This document shows positions 1-9,984 of a DNA stretch of 64,000 nt, piece by piece (positions within the stretch are counted from its first letter, which is position 1; the number at the start of each line of letters is the position of its first letter). A program made the translations under genes and the position numbers. The stretch lies in assembly GCF_003590095.1 (NCBI RefSeq), contig NW_020800039.1:1-64000 (forward strand). Direction: 5' to 3'. The DNA comes from Trichoplusia ni (lineage: Eukaryota > Arthropoda > Insecta > Lepidoptera > Noctuidae). The notes beneath the pieces were generated by a model. It was not told the origin of the DNA. It ran no database searches and saw only the letters and a list, made by a program, of their open reading frames with translations.

Positions 1-3000
1 AGAAGAAATAGACAAATACAAGAATGTTTTGTGTGACACGACTGGTTTAGAGGTGAGTTTCTTGTTGTATTTACGTAGTGTTATGAAATGTTTACCGAGT
101 ATACTCTATTGTTTATTTAAATGTGTGACATTTTTAAATAATATCGAAACTTATGACTTGTGGACGAAAACATTAATTTACGGTGATAGTTTTATTTTAG
201 ATTACCGTAAGAACTGAAACCTGCTAGCAATTACTTCAATAAAAGGATTTAAAGAGAAAAATTGCTGGAATAGTTTTTTTAACGAATTGCTGGGATTTTA
301 TATGAATGTAACTTACTTTTTTTAATATTATCTAGATTTAAACGAAGCGATCATAAAGGAATGGAGTATGTAACGTAAACGTTACATACTCCATTCCAGT
401 ATGTAACGTAAACGTTACATACTCCATTCCTTTATGTAAATAACCTTTAAATGTCTTGCCTTTAAACTCAGTTTGAAATAAAACGTGACTAAAAAAAACA
501 TAATACCACAATAAAGATTACTAAATCAAGCCACTTATATAAATATATCATTTGTTTGTTTATTTAATATGTTTTTGTCTAACAGAACGAAAATAAATAT
601 TGCAAGTTGACTTTATAAAAAAAAAACCCTAATTGTATGTCGTGGTCTACAGATCGATCCAAACGATGGTTTTCCTCAAAAAATATGCAAACAGTGCAAA
701 GAAGACGTTCAGTCCGCATCCTTACTACGTATTAAAAGTCAAACAAGCGATATAGAACTGAAGAATTTACGCAAGAAATACGAAAACACAAAAACCGAAA
801 TATATACAACAAAAATTGAAGAAATACACACTGAATTAGCAGATCATCATGATATATGCATAGAAATTAACAATTCAAATCCTAATATGCCAATACCAGA
901 AATAAAAATCGAAATACAATGTGACAGTTCAAAAGAAGATGGCGTCACAACATGGCGGGCAGAGGAACCTGTTAAAAAGTTATCGAGGAAGGAAAAGAGA
1001 CAAAGATATTTGGATTTAGTGGAAGGAAAGTTGGACCCGTGTGGTCCAGTCAAGTGCAGAGTTTGTAAGAAATCGGTCAGCAAATGGTCCTGTTTCATAA
1101 GCCACGCGAAATTACATTTGGGGTTCAATTTCATGTGTGAAGTAAGTATTTGAAATAGTTGCATTGGTTAAACAGTACGAGACGAGTAAAGGGTGATTGC
1201 CATGTGTGAGAGACATGTTTTTCTCATAAGTGTCATATGTGTGATATGTGAGTGTCACGTGTGAGACATGTGAAGCTCATGTGAATGACATGTGAGGGTC
1301 GTGTGTGTGTCATGTGAGGGTTATGTGTGTGTCATGTGAGAGCCATGTGTGACATGTGAAAGACACGTGTGTGTCATATGAGTGTCACGTGTGGGATATG
1401 TGAGTGCCACGTGAGTCATGTGAGTGTCATGTGTGTGACATGTGTGTGTCATGGGTGACGTGAATGTCTCTCATGTGTGAGACATGTGAGTATCATGTGC
1501 GACGTGAGTGTGTCTCATGTGTGTGACATGTGAGTCTCATGTGTCTCTGACATGTAAGTGTCATATGTGGGTCATGTGTGTGTCATGTGTGTGACATGTG
1601 TTGAATTTGAGTGTAATGTGTGACTCATGTGAGTGACAAGTGAGTGTCATGTGTCTCTGACATGTAAGTGTCATATGTGTGTCATGTCTGTGACATGTGA
1701 GTGTCATGTGTTCTGACATGTAAGTGTCATATGTGTGACGTGAGTGTGTCATGTGTGTGACATGTGAGTGTCATGTGTCTCTGACATGTAAGTGTCATGT
1801 GTGTCTGAATGTGAGTGAGATGTGTGTGTCATTTTTCAATATTTTTTCAGTTCTGTGGCAAAGTTTCATATCGACAACACAATTGAAACGCCACTGCAGG
1901 TCGTATCACGGCATGGAGAGGGACCTGCAATGCAAACACTGCAGCTATCTCGCTTTAGATAATGCGCAACTTAAGGTGAGTAAGAGAGGCGGACGCAATA
2001 AATAATTGAGTATTGAGGTTGATACTGCTTAAGTGGTAATCAGACTCGTTCCTGAGATTAGCGCGTTCAAAACAAACAAACTCTTCAGCTTTATATATTA
2101 GTATAGATATAGATTCCCCTTACAGGTACACACACGTCGTCAGCATACATTTGAGCGTCCCTACGTGTGCGACACCTGCAGTGCTTCATATCACAGCCGG
2201 CGGTGCCTAGTGCAGCACCTGGAGAGCCATCGGACTGTCGCTACCGTGGCAGGTAAACATATCAGCCTATATTTAGGTAGTTAACTTTAATAATAGTATA
2301 GACAACTTTCACACAACGCCATCTAGTCTCTAACTAAGCGAAGCTTGTATTATGAGTACTAGACAACTGATAAACATACTTATATATTTTTAAATACCTA
2401 CTATTGATAAATTGGACAACCAGACACAGAACAAATGCTCGTGCTAATCACCCAAACATTGTCCTGGGTTGGAACCGAACGACCTCCGGTATAGCTGTCA
2501 GGGTACTGACCATTAGACCTACAGGCCTGCCGCTTGATGGCACAAGCTTGCTCAGATTAATCTGGCTGTTTCTTCCAAAGGGCGGTCCTAGCCCCAATCC
2601 GTTATTTGCAAATGACAGTGAGTGTTCCGCCCCGTAGGTACTGAATTTTCAATTATTGTTGGCAAAATGCTTTAGGAGAAACCGAATAGTGATAATGTAA
2701 TATATTTTCCATTAATTCTTCGGTTATTCTGAATAGCGGAATTAAGGCCCAGTCTTTACAATTCTACTAAAAAGATTTGTCATGTGCGGTATTTACAGGG
2801 GTTTTTTAATGTTATCTTGTCATGGTATGGGCATATTATGAGAAGGAATGAAAATCATGTGGTGAGGAAGGCCTTGAGCATGGATGTGGATGGATATTGG
2901 GGAAGAGGACGACCAAGGAAACGATGGATGGATTGGTTGCAAGGCGATATGGCTGCAAAGAATCTTTCTTGTGGGATGATGTCAGATAGAAAGAAGAGAG

Positions 3001-3422
3001 GCAGAGTACAGGTTGCGCCGACCCAAACAAAGTATTTGGGATTAGGGCAGGGGAATGATGATTGTGTATAAAGGATTACAATGCATTGCCATACACCGAC
3101 ACAAAAACGCGGATGACGTAGCACGCCGGGTCAGGTTTAGTCAGTAAACGTCTAACACTACCATTTCTTCCCCCGAGGGAGTGGGTGTCCATGAGGATTC
3201 CCCCGCCTAGACGCCTTAACAAAGAAACGGGGAATTATGAATTGATGATTGTAACCCAAGCTAAAAAGCAAGGCTTTTTGCCTATATGTATAATTATTTG
3301 TATTTATAATATATTTGTTCCAGTGCGACCAATGCCCACAAGTATTCAAGTCATCACGACAGCTCTCAAGACATCGTTACAGAACGCATAGCCTCCGCGT
3401 GCAAGCATACAAAAACAGCTGA
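1..3422 (+). CDS. ZAD-type C2H2 zinc-finger protein, 5' end outside window, frame disturbed
   Basis: Putative nuclear DNA-binding transcription factor. Exons seen: 1-52 (frame from base 2, ends TTGLE), 653-1141, 1851-1975, 2126-2252 and 3324-3422, all with GT-AG borders. The second half of the ZAD is in exon 653-1141 (IDPNDGFPQKICKQC, with the C-x2-C pair); its first C-x2-C lies left of the window. A charged linker follows, then five C2H2 fingers: CRVC...H...H in exon 653-1141, MCE/FCGK split by the intron at 1142, CKHC split before VHTRRQH, CDTC in exon 2126-2252 and CDQC in the last exon. The stop TGA is at 3420-3422 and AATAAA overlaps it closely (3424). Exon 1851-1975 is 125 nt where both paralogues have 126, so the frame entered at FCGK hits TGA at 1884; the conserved frame resumes one base off. 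Exon 2126-2252 is also off-phase to the last exon. It is either a decaying gene or carries sequence errors. Confidence 0.72.
356..437. repeat. Tandem palindrome, two hairpin units
   Basis: A near-perfect palindromic unit built on GTATGTAACGTAAACGTTAC, flanked by GGAATGGA/TCCATTCC, is present twice back to back in the first visible intron of the zinc-finger gene. The whole block can also fold as one long hairpin. It has no coding content. Confidence 0.85.
1190..1832. repeat. Minisatellite of CATGTG/CACATG-type palindromic units
   Basis: About 640 bp of degenerate tandem repeat made of TGTCATGTGTGTGACATGTG-like units of roughly 20-30 bp. It fills the intron between exons 653-1141 and 1851-1975 of the zinc-finger gene and ends about 20 bp before the acceptor. 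Each unit is itself palindromic (TCATGTG.TGACATGTGA) and carries E-box-like CACATG/CATGTG words on both strands. The apparent open frames through it are repeat artefacts. Confidence 0.9.
2300..2535 (-). mobile_element. tRNA-like SINE, family with GGCCTGTTGGTCTAGTGG head
   Basis: Read on the minus strand, this has a tRNA-like head (GGCCTGT.GGTCTAATGGT..., then a GGTTC.A.CC B-box) followed by a body ending in the 'gagactagatggcgt' tail. The same family occurs at 4888-5055, 10832-11056, 36127-36212 and 42550-42625. It lies in the intron of the left-edge zinc-finger gene. Confidence 0.65.
2815..3072 (+). mobile_element. RTE-type LINE 3' fragment (reverse-transcriptase C-terminus)
   Basis: Conceptual translation gives WYGHIMRRNENHVVRKA then RGRPRKRWMDWLQGDMA, the typical C-terminal tail of non-LTR 'endonuclease-reverse transcriptase' proteins. 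It is followed by the GCGCCGACCC...GGGATTAGGGCAGGGG terminal sequence. It is a truncated retroposed copy, in the last intron of the zinc-finger gene. Confidence 0.75.
3065..3215 (-). mobile_element. Interspersed repeat with 'GGACACCCACT...GTCATCCGCGTTTTTGTGTCGG' core
   Basis: Abuts the LINE tail. Near-identical copies lie at 11568-11715, 43000-43172 and 60318-60475. The pattern fits a truncated non-LTR retroelement end. No coding capacity is visible. Confidence 0.65.
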
Positions 3423-3512
3423 CAATAAATACTTGTTTAAATAAATGTTTAAAATGGTAATAATAATCAACTGTTTATTTTTTAATTTGAACTTGTAATG
3501 TTGAGGAAACAA

Positions 3513-3735
3513 GTTCATCATTAACCTGCCCTTATCCCAATTATTTTATTTGGGGTCGGCGCAACATGTCATCTTTTCCATACCTTCCTATCGGTCGTCA
3601 TCTCACAAGAAACACTCTTTACAGCCATATCGTCTTTCACACAATCCATCCATCGATTCCTTGGTCGTCCTCTTCCTCTATATCCATCCTCATCCATCCT
3701 TACCACATGATTTTCATTCCTCCGCATAACATGCC
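3513..3735 (-). mobile_element. RTE-type LINE 3' fragment
   Basis: Minus-strand translation gives HVMRRNENHVVRMDEDGYRG, RGRPRNRWMDCVKDDMA and SCEMTTDRK, the same reverse-transcriptase C-terminus as at 2815-3072. It ends in the GTTGCGCCGACCCCAAATAA tail. Confidence 0.75.
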
Positions 3736-3774
3736 CATGTTGTTGAGGAAACAAGTTGGATACCAGATTGGTCA

Positions 3775-3932
3775 CCACACCATACCCACTCTGCACGTCG
3801 TGTCGCAGGTTCGATCCCCGCGTAGGACAAGAATTTGTGTGATCCACGAATGCTTGTTCTGAGTCTGGGTGTCTTTGTAAAACCCCCGCGACACAAATAT
3901 TAAAATCCTTACTGCGGGAGTCGTTTAAAAAA
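3775..3932 (+). mobile_element. tRNA-like SINE, family with GACAAGCATTCGTGGATC body
   Basis: Contains the B-box-like GTTCGATCCCCGCGTAGGAC, the body 'gtgatccacgaatgcttgt..tgagtctgggtgtct', and the terminus 'ttactgcgggagtcgttt' with an A-run. The A-box head is degenerate. It directly follows the LINE fragment at 3513-3735. Confidence 0.75.
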
Positions 3933-4732
3933 AAGCGAACCCGTGACACATTCCCAGTGTACAGCAGGCTTTCTAATATAAGATTCCAGAAATAAAACAC
4001 AACATATATTTACATAATTTATTATTTATACATAACAGTGTGAAGCCACGCGAGTGCACTGCTCATACCACGCTCAGCAAAGATCGGCCATCTTGCGAAT
4101 ACTGCACCTTACACGGTAATGAACAAGTTTCTTCAAAAAATATAGTTTTTGGGGTGAATAAAAAAAGAGATTTTATTAAAATTTGGACGTTCAACAATGC
4201 AAATTATATTTTGCCTTTAGATTATAAGAAAATTCTGAAACATTTCTTAATTAATTGTGTTGCATTTTTATGTAATAAAATATTCATGCAATCCCCTAAA
4301 AACGCAATTTTCTATACACCCTTTGAAACTTATTCACCCCTACGGTATCTTGAACAAAATTTATAACAATATAGGGATTCTTTACCCAAAAATGTTAAGA
4401 CAGAATCGTATTACAAGACTTCTATCTGTCTCTCTCTAGTCTGTATCTCACGAACCTTAATATATAGAAGGTTGAAGTTTTGACCGATATATCTGTTGCT
4501 ATAATTAAAAATGAAGTTTGAGGGTTAAGCAATGGTTGATACAATCACAAATATGATTAGTAACTATATTTTTGGCAATGATTCTTGAAATTTGTTTTTG
4601 GGTAGACTAGTGCTGTCTTAAAGAATACTGTTCATTGCAGTGCAGAAGCAGATATTCTAAATCATGACCGAGTTATAAACGATGTATTCTTAACAATCAA
4701 TAATTAGATATTTGACTAAAAAAACTTATTAA

Positions 4733-5107
4733 CCCGTCAGACAAACTACCAAACCGCCTTGGATATATAACATTTATCGCGAATACAAAAAAATATTAAA
4801 AATTAAAATCTGGTGTGTCATCACTTATCAGTACTATTTCTACTGACAAATGACGTCACTAGCTAGTTCCATAATTTTCACCATTTGTTGGTCTAGTTGT
4901 AATTGGCCTTGACTGTTAAAGCGCAGGTAGTGTGTTTGATTCCCTGGCAGAACAAATCTTTGTATGTATTTATAAATATATAAGTATGTTTATCAGTTGT
5001 CTAGTACTCTTAATGCAAGCTATGCTTAATTTGAGACTAGATGGCGTCGCGTTATATTTAAAATAATAAAAATCGTATCCCATTTCTTTGGCCATCTATC
5101 TGACGGG
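4733..5107. mobile_element. TTAA-flanked MITE, interrupted by a SINE
   Basis: Starts CCCGTCAGACAAAC and ends TCTGACGGG. TTAA is present on each side (4729-4732 and 5108-5111), as in piggyBac-type elements. An internal TGACGTCAC lies at 4851. A tRNA-like SINE has inserted inside it at about 4888-5055. Confidence 0.75.
4888..5055 (+). mobile_element. tRNA-like SINE nested in a MITE
   Basis: Head 'tgttggtctagttgt', B-box-like 'tttgattccctgg', and tail 'tttgagactagatggcgtcg'. It is a diverged copy of the family at 10832-11056. Confidence 0.65.
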
Positions 5108-5360
5108 TTAATTATAACAATTTAGTTAAATACCATTAAAACATTAAAATATACAATAATATTTATATATTAACATCTTGCTTTACAATTGCAGGAACAA
5201 TTTCGATATATTTACTCTTATTGACATTTATTTAACTGTTTTACTTAATACTGACTGTCAGTCACATTTTAAACTTTCAACCTAACCTAAAAATTAGCGC
5301 TTACATGGTGAAAGGATTTGATAAAGCTATGCAAAGCAAAAAATTGAACTATTTTTGTTT

Positions 5361-5545
5361 TGATAGTAACTGTCGTGAGAATGATTCATTACTAAATGAT
5401 GTAACGGTTTACTCACGCGTATTTATCGGGTCCAGCTCGACTTGCGATCCCGCCGCGCTCATGATTAAGGACTCCGGTTGGGTCCGAAACTAGTCGGGCG
5501 ATCCCGATACATACGGGTGAGTAAACTGTTACATAATTTAATATT
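5361..5545. mobile_element. Foldback element with 'GATGTAACGGTTTACTCACG' arms
   Basis: The left arm is GATAGTAACTGTCGTGAGAA..ATGATGTAACGGTTTACTCACGCGTATTTATCGGG. The right arm (CCCGATACATACGGGTGAGTAAACTGTTACAT) is its inverse complement. The loop holds 'ggactccggttgggtccgaaactag'. Whole or partial copies lie at 14700-14868, 23795-23890, 28255-28345, 40580-40650, 43827-43918 and 47129-47310. Confidence 0.75.
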
Positions 5546-5555
5546 TTTTGTTTCT

Positions 5556-5756
5556 CCCACGTTTTTATACACTCACTTTTCTTGTTTGTTTGTCGTTCCG
5601 GTTGGATTTTTGCAACACATGAGGCACTTCCCGATAAGCCAGCAGGCTGAAATTTTCAGGGTGGCTTCAAACCCGATGACAATGCAATTTACAATTATAA
5701 AAACGGCTGTGAACGATTTTGATAAAATTTAAATGTAGTGGCATTTAAAACGTGGG
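5556..5756. mobile_element. MITE with CCCACGTTTTTA inverted ends
   Basis: About 200 bp, CCCACGTTTTTATAC...TTTAAAACGTGGG. The body contains 'cttgtttgtttgtcgttccggttgga'. Related copies: 11830-12034, 22722-22911, about 38962-39150 (ends lost), 48268-48450 and 58523-58729. Confidence 0.8.
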
Positions 5757-5909
5757 TGTACGTATAGATTTTTTAATCTATTAATTATTATTTGTTGTTG
5801 CGAATATGTATTATTACGAATAGCACAATAACTTATTAATTTCACTTGTGTACAGTTGAAAGATTAATTATTTATTGATTTAACGAAAGGATTTAATTAC
5901 TTACGAGAA

Positions 5910-6163
5910 TAGGGATGATGCCATTTTTTTATTTCAGTGTCTATCTTGTAGTTTAATGCACAATAATAAATACGTTTCTTGTCCCGCAAACCATAAATTA
6001 ATCAAATCATAGTAAACGGAACTTACGCGTGACGTCACTATAGTGTATAAAATGAAGTCGTTACGTCACAAACTAGCTAAACTTTAAAGCAGTTTTGTGA
6101 ATTTTTGTTGGGCAGAAAATAATAATATAGATTTTCACTTTTTAATCCCAATCATCATCCCTA
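5910..6163. mobile_element. TAGGGATGATG MITE (diverged copy)
   Basis: Inverted ends TAGGGATGATG / CATCATCCCTA. Internal TGACGTCAC at 6030. It is shorter and more diverged than the copies at 17644, 21645, 44213 and 61849. Confidence 0.75.
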
Positions 6164-6389
6164 TTCCTGTTTTAATTAACATACAAACACGACTGGATAA
6201 AACGAAAAAAAATACAAAAAATTGAAAATCAATATTATTTACTAATATACAATAAAAAAAACATTATTTATTTATACATAAATACATTATTTACATCAAA
6301 TAAAAATATTCAGCTTAAATTTGATAATGTGGTTCAAACATTATTATTGGAAAGCTGATAGTTTACTATTTTTTAATAATACAATAAAA

Positions 6390-6690
6390 TAGGATATTTA
6401 ACAAAGAAAACTGTTTAGTCAATGAAACAAATTTCCAAAATATATTACATAAGCATTTTTTTATTTTATCTCGTAAATAAAAATTTTCGGGATACAGTGA
6501 TTTAAAATCTCGTGTGACGTCACTTACCAGTACCTTTCACTAGCAAGTGATGTCACTAGCCCCTACTACCAAATTTAAGTGATTTTAATCTTCCTTATTA
6601 TTTAAAGATGTGATAAAATGAAAATACGTAGTGAATATATTTTTTGTAAATCTGACTGACAGACTAAACTGTTTTATATTATTAGATTTA
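6390..6690. mobile_element. AT-rich MITE-like repeat carrying TGACGTCAC
   Basis: Shares 'acagtgatttaaaatctcgtgtgacgtcac..accagtac' and 'agtgattttaatcttccttattatttaaaga' with 9260-9520, and more distantly with 13476-13743. In the last copy TAGGGTATTTG / CAAATATCCTA ends are visible. Confidence 0.6.
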
Positions 6691-6822
6691 GATTTTCAAT
6701 CGTCAGATAACTTCTATCTGAGGAATAAATATGGTGGTTGACATATTTCCTATACAAAAGCTGTCAAAACGCCAAACTTATTCGTCGAATAAAAGTTATC
6801 TGGCGATTGAAAAATCGGCCCT
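6690..6822. mobile_element. GGCC(C)GATTTTTCAATCG inverted-repeat MITE (left end clipped)
   Basis: Short hairpin-forming element: 'attttcaatcgtcagataac'...'gttatctggcgattgaaaaatcggcc'. The complete copy with TTAA flanks is at 45684-45820. Confidence 0.7.
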
Positions 6823-7127
6823 TTGTCAAATACCCTATAATGTATTAAATTGACTATTTTATTAATGCCTCTTGGTTGACTGATACGATTAATAATAATT
6901 ATATTTTGATCATAAATTTGATACAATAACGCAATCTCTGTCTATTAGGCTTCTGTTTATTAGGGTACCGGATTCAAAGGCAGAAAACCGAATCGTTACT
7001 AAGGTTTTTATGTCTGACCGTCTGTCACTGGGTTGTATCTCAGAAACTGTGAAACCTAGAAAATTGATTTTTTTACAGATGATGTATTCAATGACCGTTG
7101 TAATACAAATACTAACAATAAACTTCG

Positions 7128-7732
7128 AGGGCTCCCGCACACGGGCCACCGGCCACCACCACAAAACGCCGCTACTGGCATATTTCCTGTACTTTAACGC
7201 AGTTTATACAGAAGAGCGAGCAGTGTCTTGTAACGTGTGGCGACCACTAGCTTCAAACTTATGCGGCGAGTCCCTATAAACTCATCATCAGCCTAGCCTT
7301 TTCCCAACTATGTTGGGGTCGGCTTCCAGTCAAACCGGTTTCAGCTAAGTACCAGTGTTTTACAAGGAGCGACTGCCTATCTGACCTCCTCAACCCAGTT
7401 ACCTGGGCAACACGATACCCCTTGGTTAGACTGGCTGTCAGACTTTTTTTCAGCTTCTGACTATCTGTAACGACTGTCAAAGATGTAGGAATAACAGTCG
7501 GGACCCACAATTTAACGTGCCTTCCGAAACACGGAGGAACTCGTTATGACAAAGATGGTCACCCATCCACGGACCAACCGCGTCAAGCATAGCTTAACCT
7601 GTGATCGAATCACTTATGCGGTTATAGCTTAGCCACGAGCTCCTCCACGAGTCCCTATAAACTACAGTAGATAAATATGCCTGTAGCGGCGTTTTGTATT
7701 TGCGGCCGGTGGCCCGTGTGCGACGACCCTTA
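7128..7732. mobile_element. Long inverted-repeat element interrupted by a 5S-like SINE
   Basis: About 60-bp inverted termini at 7129-7187 and 7672-7731 share CGCACACGGGCCACCGGCC and AAACGCCGCTAC.GGCATATTT. The interior is split by the SINE at 7283-7648. No transposase is visible. Confidence 0.8.
7283..7648 (-). mobile_element. 5S-rRNA-like SINE with 15-bp target duplication
   Basis: Read on the minus strand, the head resembles 5S rRNA through its internal promoter (GATCACAGGTTAAGC...CGCGGTTGGTCCGTGGATGGGTGACC-type words, written here in pieces). The tRNA-unrelated body (GTTACCCAGGTAACTGGGTTGAGGAGG region) follows, and the 3' end is a GATGAT-type tail. The flanking 15-mer GAGTCCCTATAAACT is at 7268-7282 and again at 7649-7663, a target-site duplication expected for LINE-driven retroposition. 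This is the best-preserved copy in the window. Confidence 0.85.
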
Positions 7733-8109
7733 AGCAACGGTTATTGTATTTATAATTTTGTTGGTACATTATTTTATCAGTACCCTTCAATATAAATTGT
7801 CACTCTAGCAATTAGTTTTTCTTCAGCGTATTTATAAGGACCGCGAGTCAGACTAGTAGTGACCGGTTTTCTGTAGTGTATTCTGTAGTGTGTAGACAGC
7901 GCTATTATAATATAATTTCTCTTTTCTATTATTATAACTATTTAAGGCATCATTCAATTTAATCGATGGGGTTGAAATAATATAACATTAATATAAATAT
8001 TTTCGAGCACTTACTTGTTAAAAATACGCCACAATATACCTTATAGAATAGGAAGTAGTCAAGAAACACATGAATTATTTTAGAAAAATAAATCTTGGAA
8101 TTTAATACC

Positions 8110-8265
8110 TATATAGCGGGGGGTTTCACAAACATTCAAGTCACATGCACAAAGATACCCAGATTCAGGACAAGCATTCGTGGATCACACAAATGGTTGT
8201 GCTACGCGGGGATCAAACCCGCGATACATCGGCTATCTGAGCCGTCATCTGTCTGAACAGTGTAA
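8110..8265 (-). mobile_element. tRNA-like SINE (GACAAGCATTCGTGGATC family)
   Basis: Runs from 'gggggtttcacaaacattcaagtcacatgcacaaaga' to 'acgcggggatcaaacccgcg'. The promoter-proximal part is diverged. Confidence 0.7.
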
Positions 8266-8393
8266 TTGTCAGAGTATGATACTTGCTGGTATAAAAAAGA
8301 AACTTATTATTCTCAGTGTAGTTTTTGACAACTTTCATTTCATTTTAATTTTTTGATACTACGAACACTACATTTATTATTTTAAAAGCCTCC

Positions 8394-8565
8394 ATTCCAA
8401 TTGAAATTGTCTGGACTTCAAAAGTGACCCCTGAGTTTGTTTCGACATTTCTTCTCGGGGTAGTCAGATAGGAAATGTCGACTCCAGCGTTCTCAACAAG
8501 AAGAAGGCTTGTAAAAGTGATGATATATCCTACTTACAGAATAAATGATTTCATTTCAATTATAA
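8394..8565. repeat. Interspersed repeat, copy of 54537-54715
   Basis: Shares 'aaattgtctggacttcaaaag', 'gggtagtcagataggaaatg', 'cgactccagcgttctcaa' and 'aataaatgatttcattt' with 54537-54715. Probable non-LTR element tail. Confidence 0.65.
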
Positions 8566-8911
8566 CTTCAGGACAGCTTTAGCTACTGCGATCCATTTTC
8601 AATCCTTCGCTACATAGAAAGAGGCCTTTGCCCAGCAGTGGGAATCAACTGGTATTTATAGATAAGACAGTGTTTTAAAAACTATAATTATTAAATAATT
8701 ATTTCAACCTCATCGTTTTCCTTAAGATCTGTAGACACAGTGCTGTATAAATCCTAATTTTACAACAATTAAACATAATTATATATCTTACATCTTTCTA
8801 AGGGTCTAACATGCCTTAAAGTTATGTTATTTCAACTGTGGAAAAACTCAAAATTATGTATTAAAAACCTTGTCCGATCATTGAAGGGCATATAAGTGAC
8901 TTGCCAGACTT

Positions 8912-9165
8912 CATCATCGGCCTAGCCTTTTCCCAACTATGTTGGGGTCGGCTACCAGTCTAACCGGATTCAGCTAAGTACCAGTGTTTTACAATGAGCA
9001 ACTGCCTATCTGACCTCCTCAACCCAGTTACCTGGGCAACAATACCCCTTGGTGAGACTAGTTGTCAGACTTTCAAGCTTCTGACTACGTGTAACGACTG
9101 TCAGAGATGTATGAATAACAGCCGGGTCACACAATTTAACGTGCCTTTCGAAACACGTTCGTTCT
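8912..9165 (-). mobile_element. 5S-like SINE, 5'-truncated
   Basis: Body and tail of the 7283-7648 family, from 'catcatcggcctagccttttcccaac' to 'acaatttaacgtgcctttcg'. The 5S-like head is absent, as expected for a 5'-truncated retroposon read on the minus strand. Confidence 0.8.
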
Positions 9166-9259
9166 TCATTATTTTTAATTAAATTTATTTGATCGCAGAA
9201 AATCTTTCCCAATAAATAATCACGGGTATTTTATCATTTTACACTACGCTACAAACCCT

Positions 9260-9520
9260 TACTATATTTGAATATTTTTCCTTTTATCTCGTAAACCAAA
9301 ACATAAAGAGAATACAGTGATTTAAAATCTCATGTGACGTCATTCACCAGTACGCTTTTCACTAGCAAGTGATGTCACTAGCCACCACTACCAAATTTAA
9401 GTGATTTTAATCTTCCTTATTATTTAAAGATGAGATAAAATTAAAAATACGTATTCAATATTTTTTGGAAATCTGTTTGATGGACTGAACAGATTTATAA
9501 AATTAGATTTAGTCACATAT
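9260..9520. mobile_element. AT-rich MITE-like repeat (copy of 6390-6690)
   Basis: Matches 6390-6690 across 'atacagtgatttaaaatctc' and 'actagcaagtgatgtcactag'. The palindrome here is TGACGTCATT. Confidence 0.6.
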
Positions 9521-9622
9521 TGATCAGACAGTATTTTTAAACTTTTTCCACAATTGCTATAATATAACTTTAAAAGCAGATACTACCTCTGGGCTACTGA
9601 GTCAACATTAAAAACATTTATA

Positions 9623-9984
9623 CAGGCTGTCCCAAAACTCAACGATAATCTGAGACCGGATGAAACGCCAAGTCGTAACAGATAAGGGAGAAAGAAAAAA
9701 AAAATCATATCATTCAGTTCAGTGATAAGAGACATTTAAAAAGTTGTAATTCGACATCCCTCGTCGCATTTTTAAGTCCTGTGGTCACCAATGTAACAAT
9801 ATCGCTGAGATTTTTTTATTTCGAGATCTTCATTAACGATGCTATTAATCGCAACTATAAATTAATGCAATGCAAAAAAATGTCTCTCATTGCTGAACTG
9901 AGTGATATGGATTTTTTTCCCTGATCTGTTATCACTTGGCCTTTCATCCGGTCTCAGAATATCGTTGAGTTTTGGGACACCCTG
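9623..9984. mobile_element. TA-flanked inverted-repeat element, 362 bp
   Basis: Starts CAGGCTGTCCCAAAACTCAA and ends TTGAGTTTTGGGACACCCTG. The inverted arms continue for roughly 70 bp (CTGAGACCGGATGAAA / TTTCATCCGGTCTCAG). TA lies at each border (9621-9622 and 9985-9986), suggesting a Tc1/mariner-like non-autonomous element. Confidence 0.85.

Noticed and set aside
1190..1832. CRISPR-like array or coding repeat
   Set aside because: There are no fixed repeat and unique spacer pattern; units are continuous and degenerate, and the genome is eukaryotic. Frames through it (Cys/His-rich) are artefacts of the CATGTG word.
2784..3071. Protein-coding gene with RGRPRKRW motif
   Set aside because: This is the C-terminal remnant of an RTE-type reverse transcriptase, present in three truncated copies, not a host gene.
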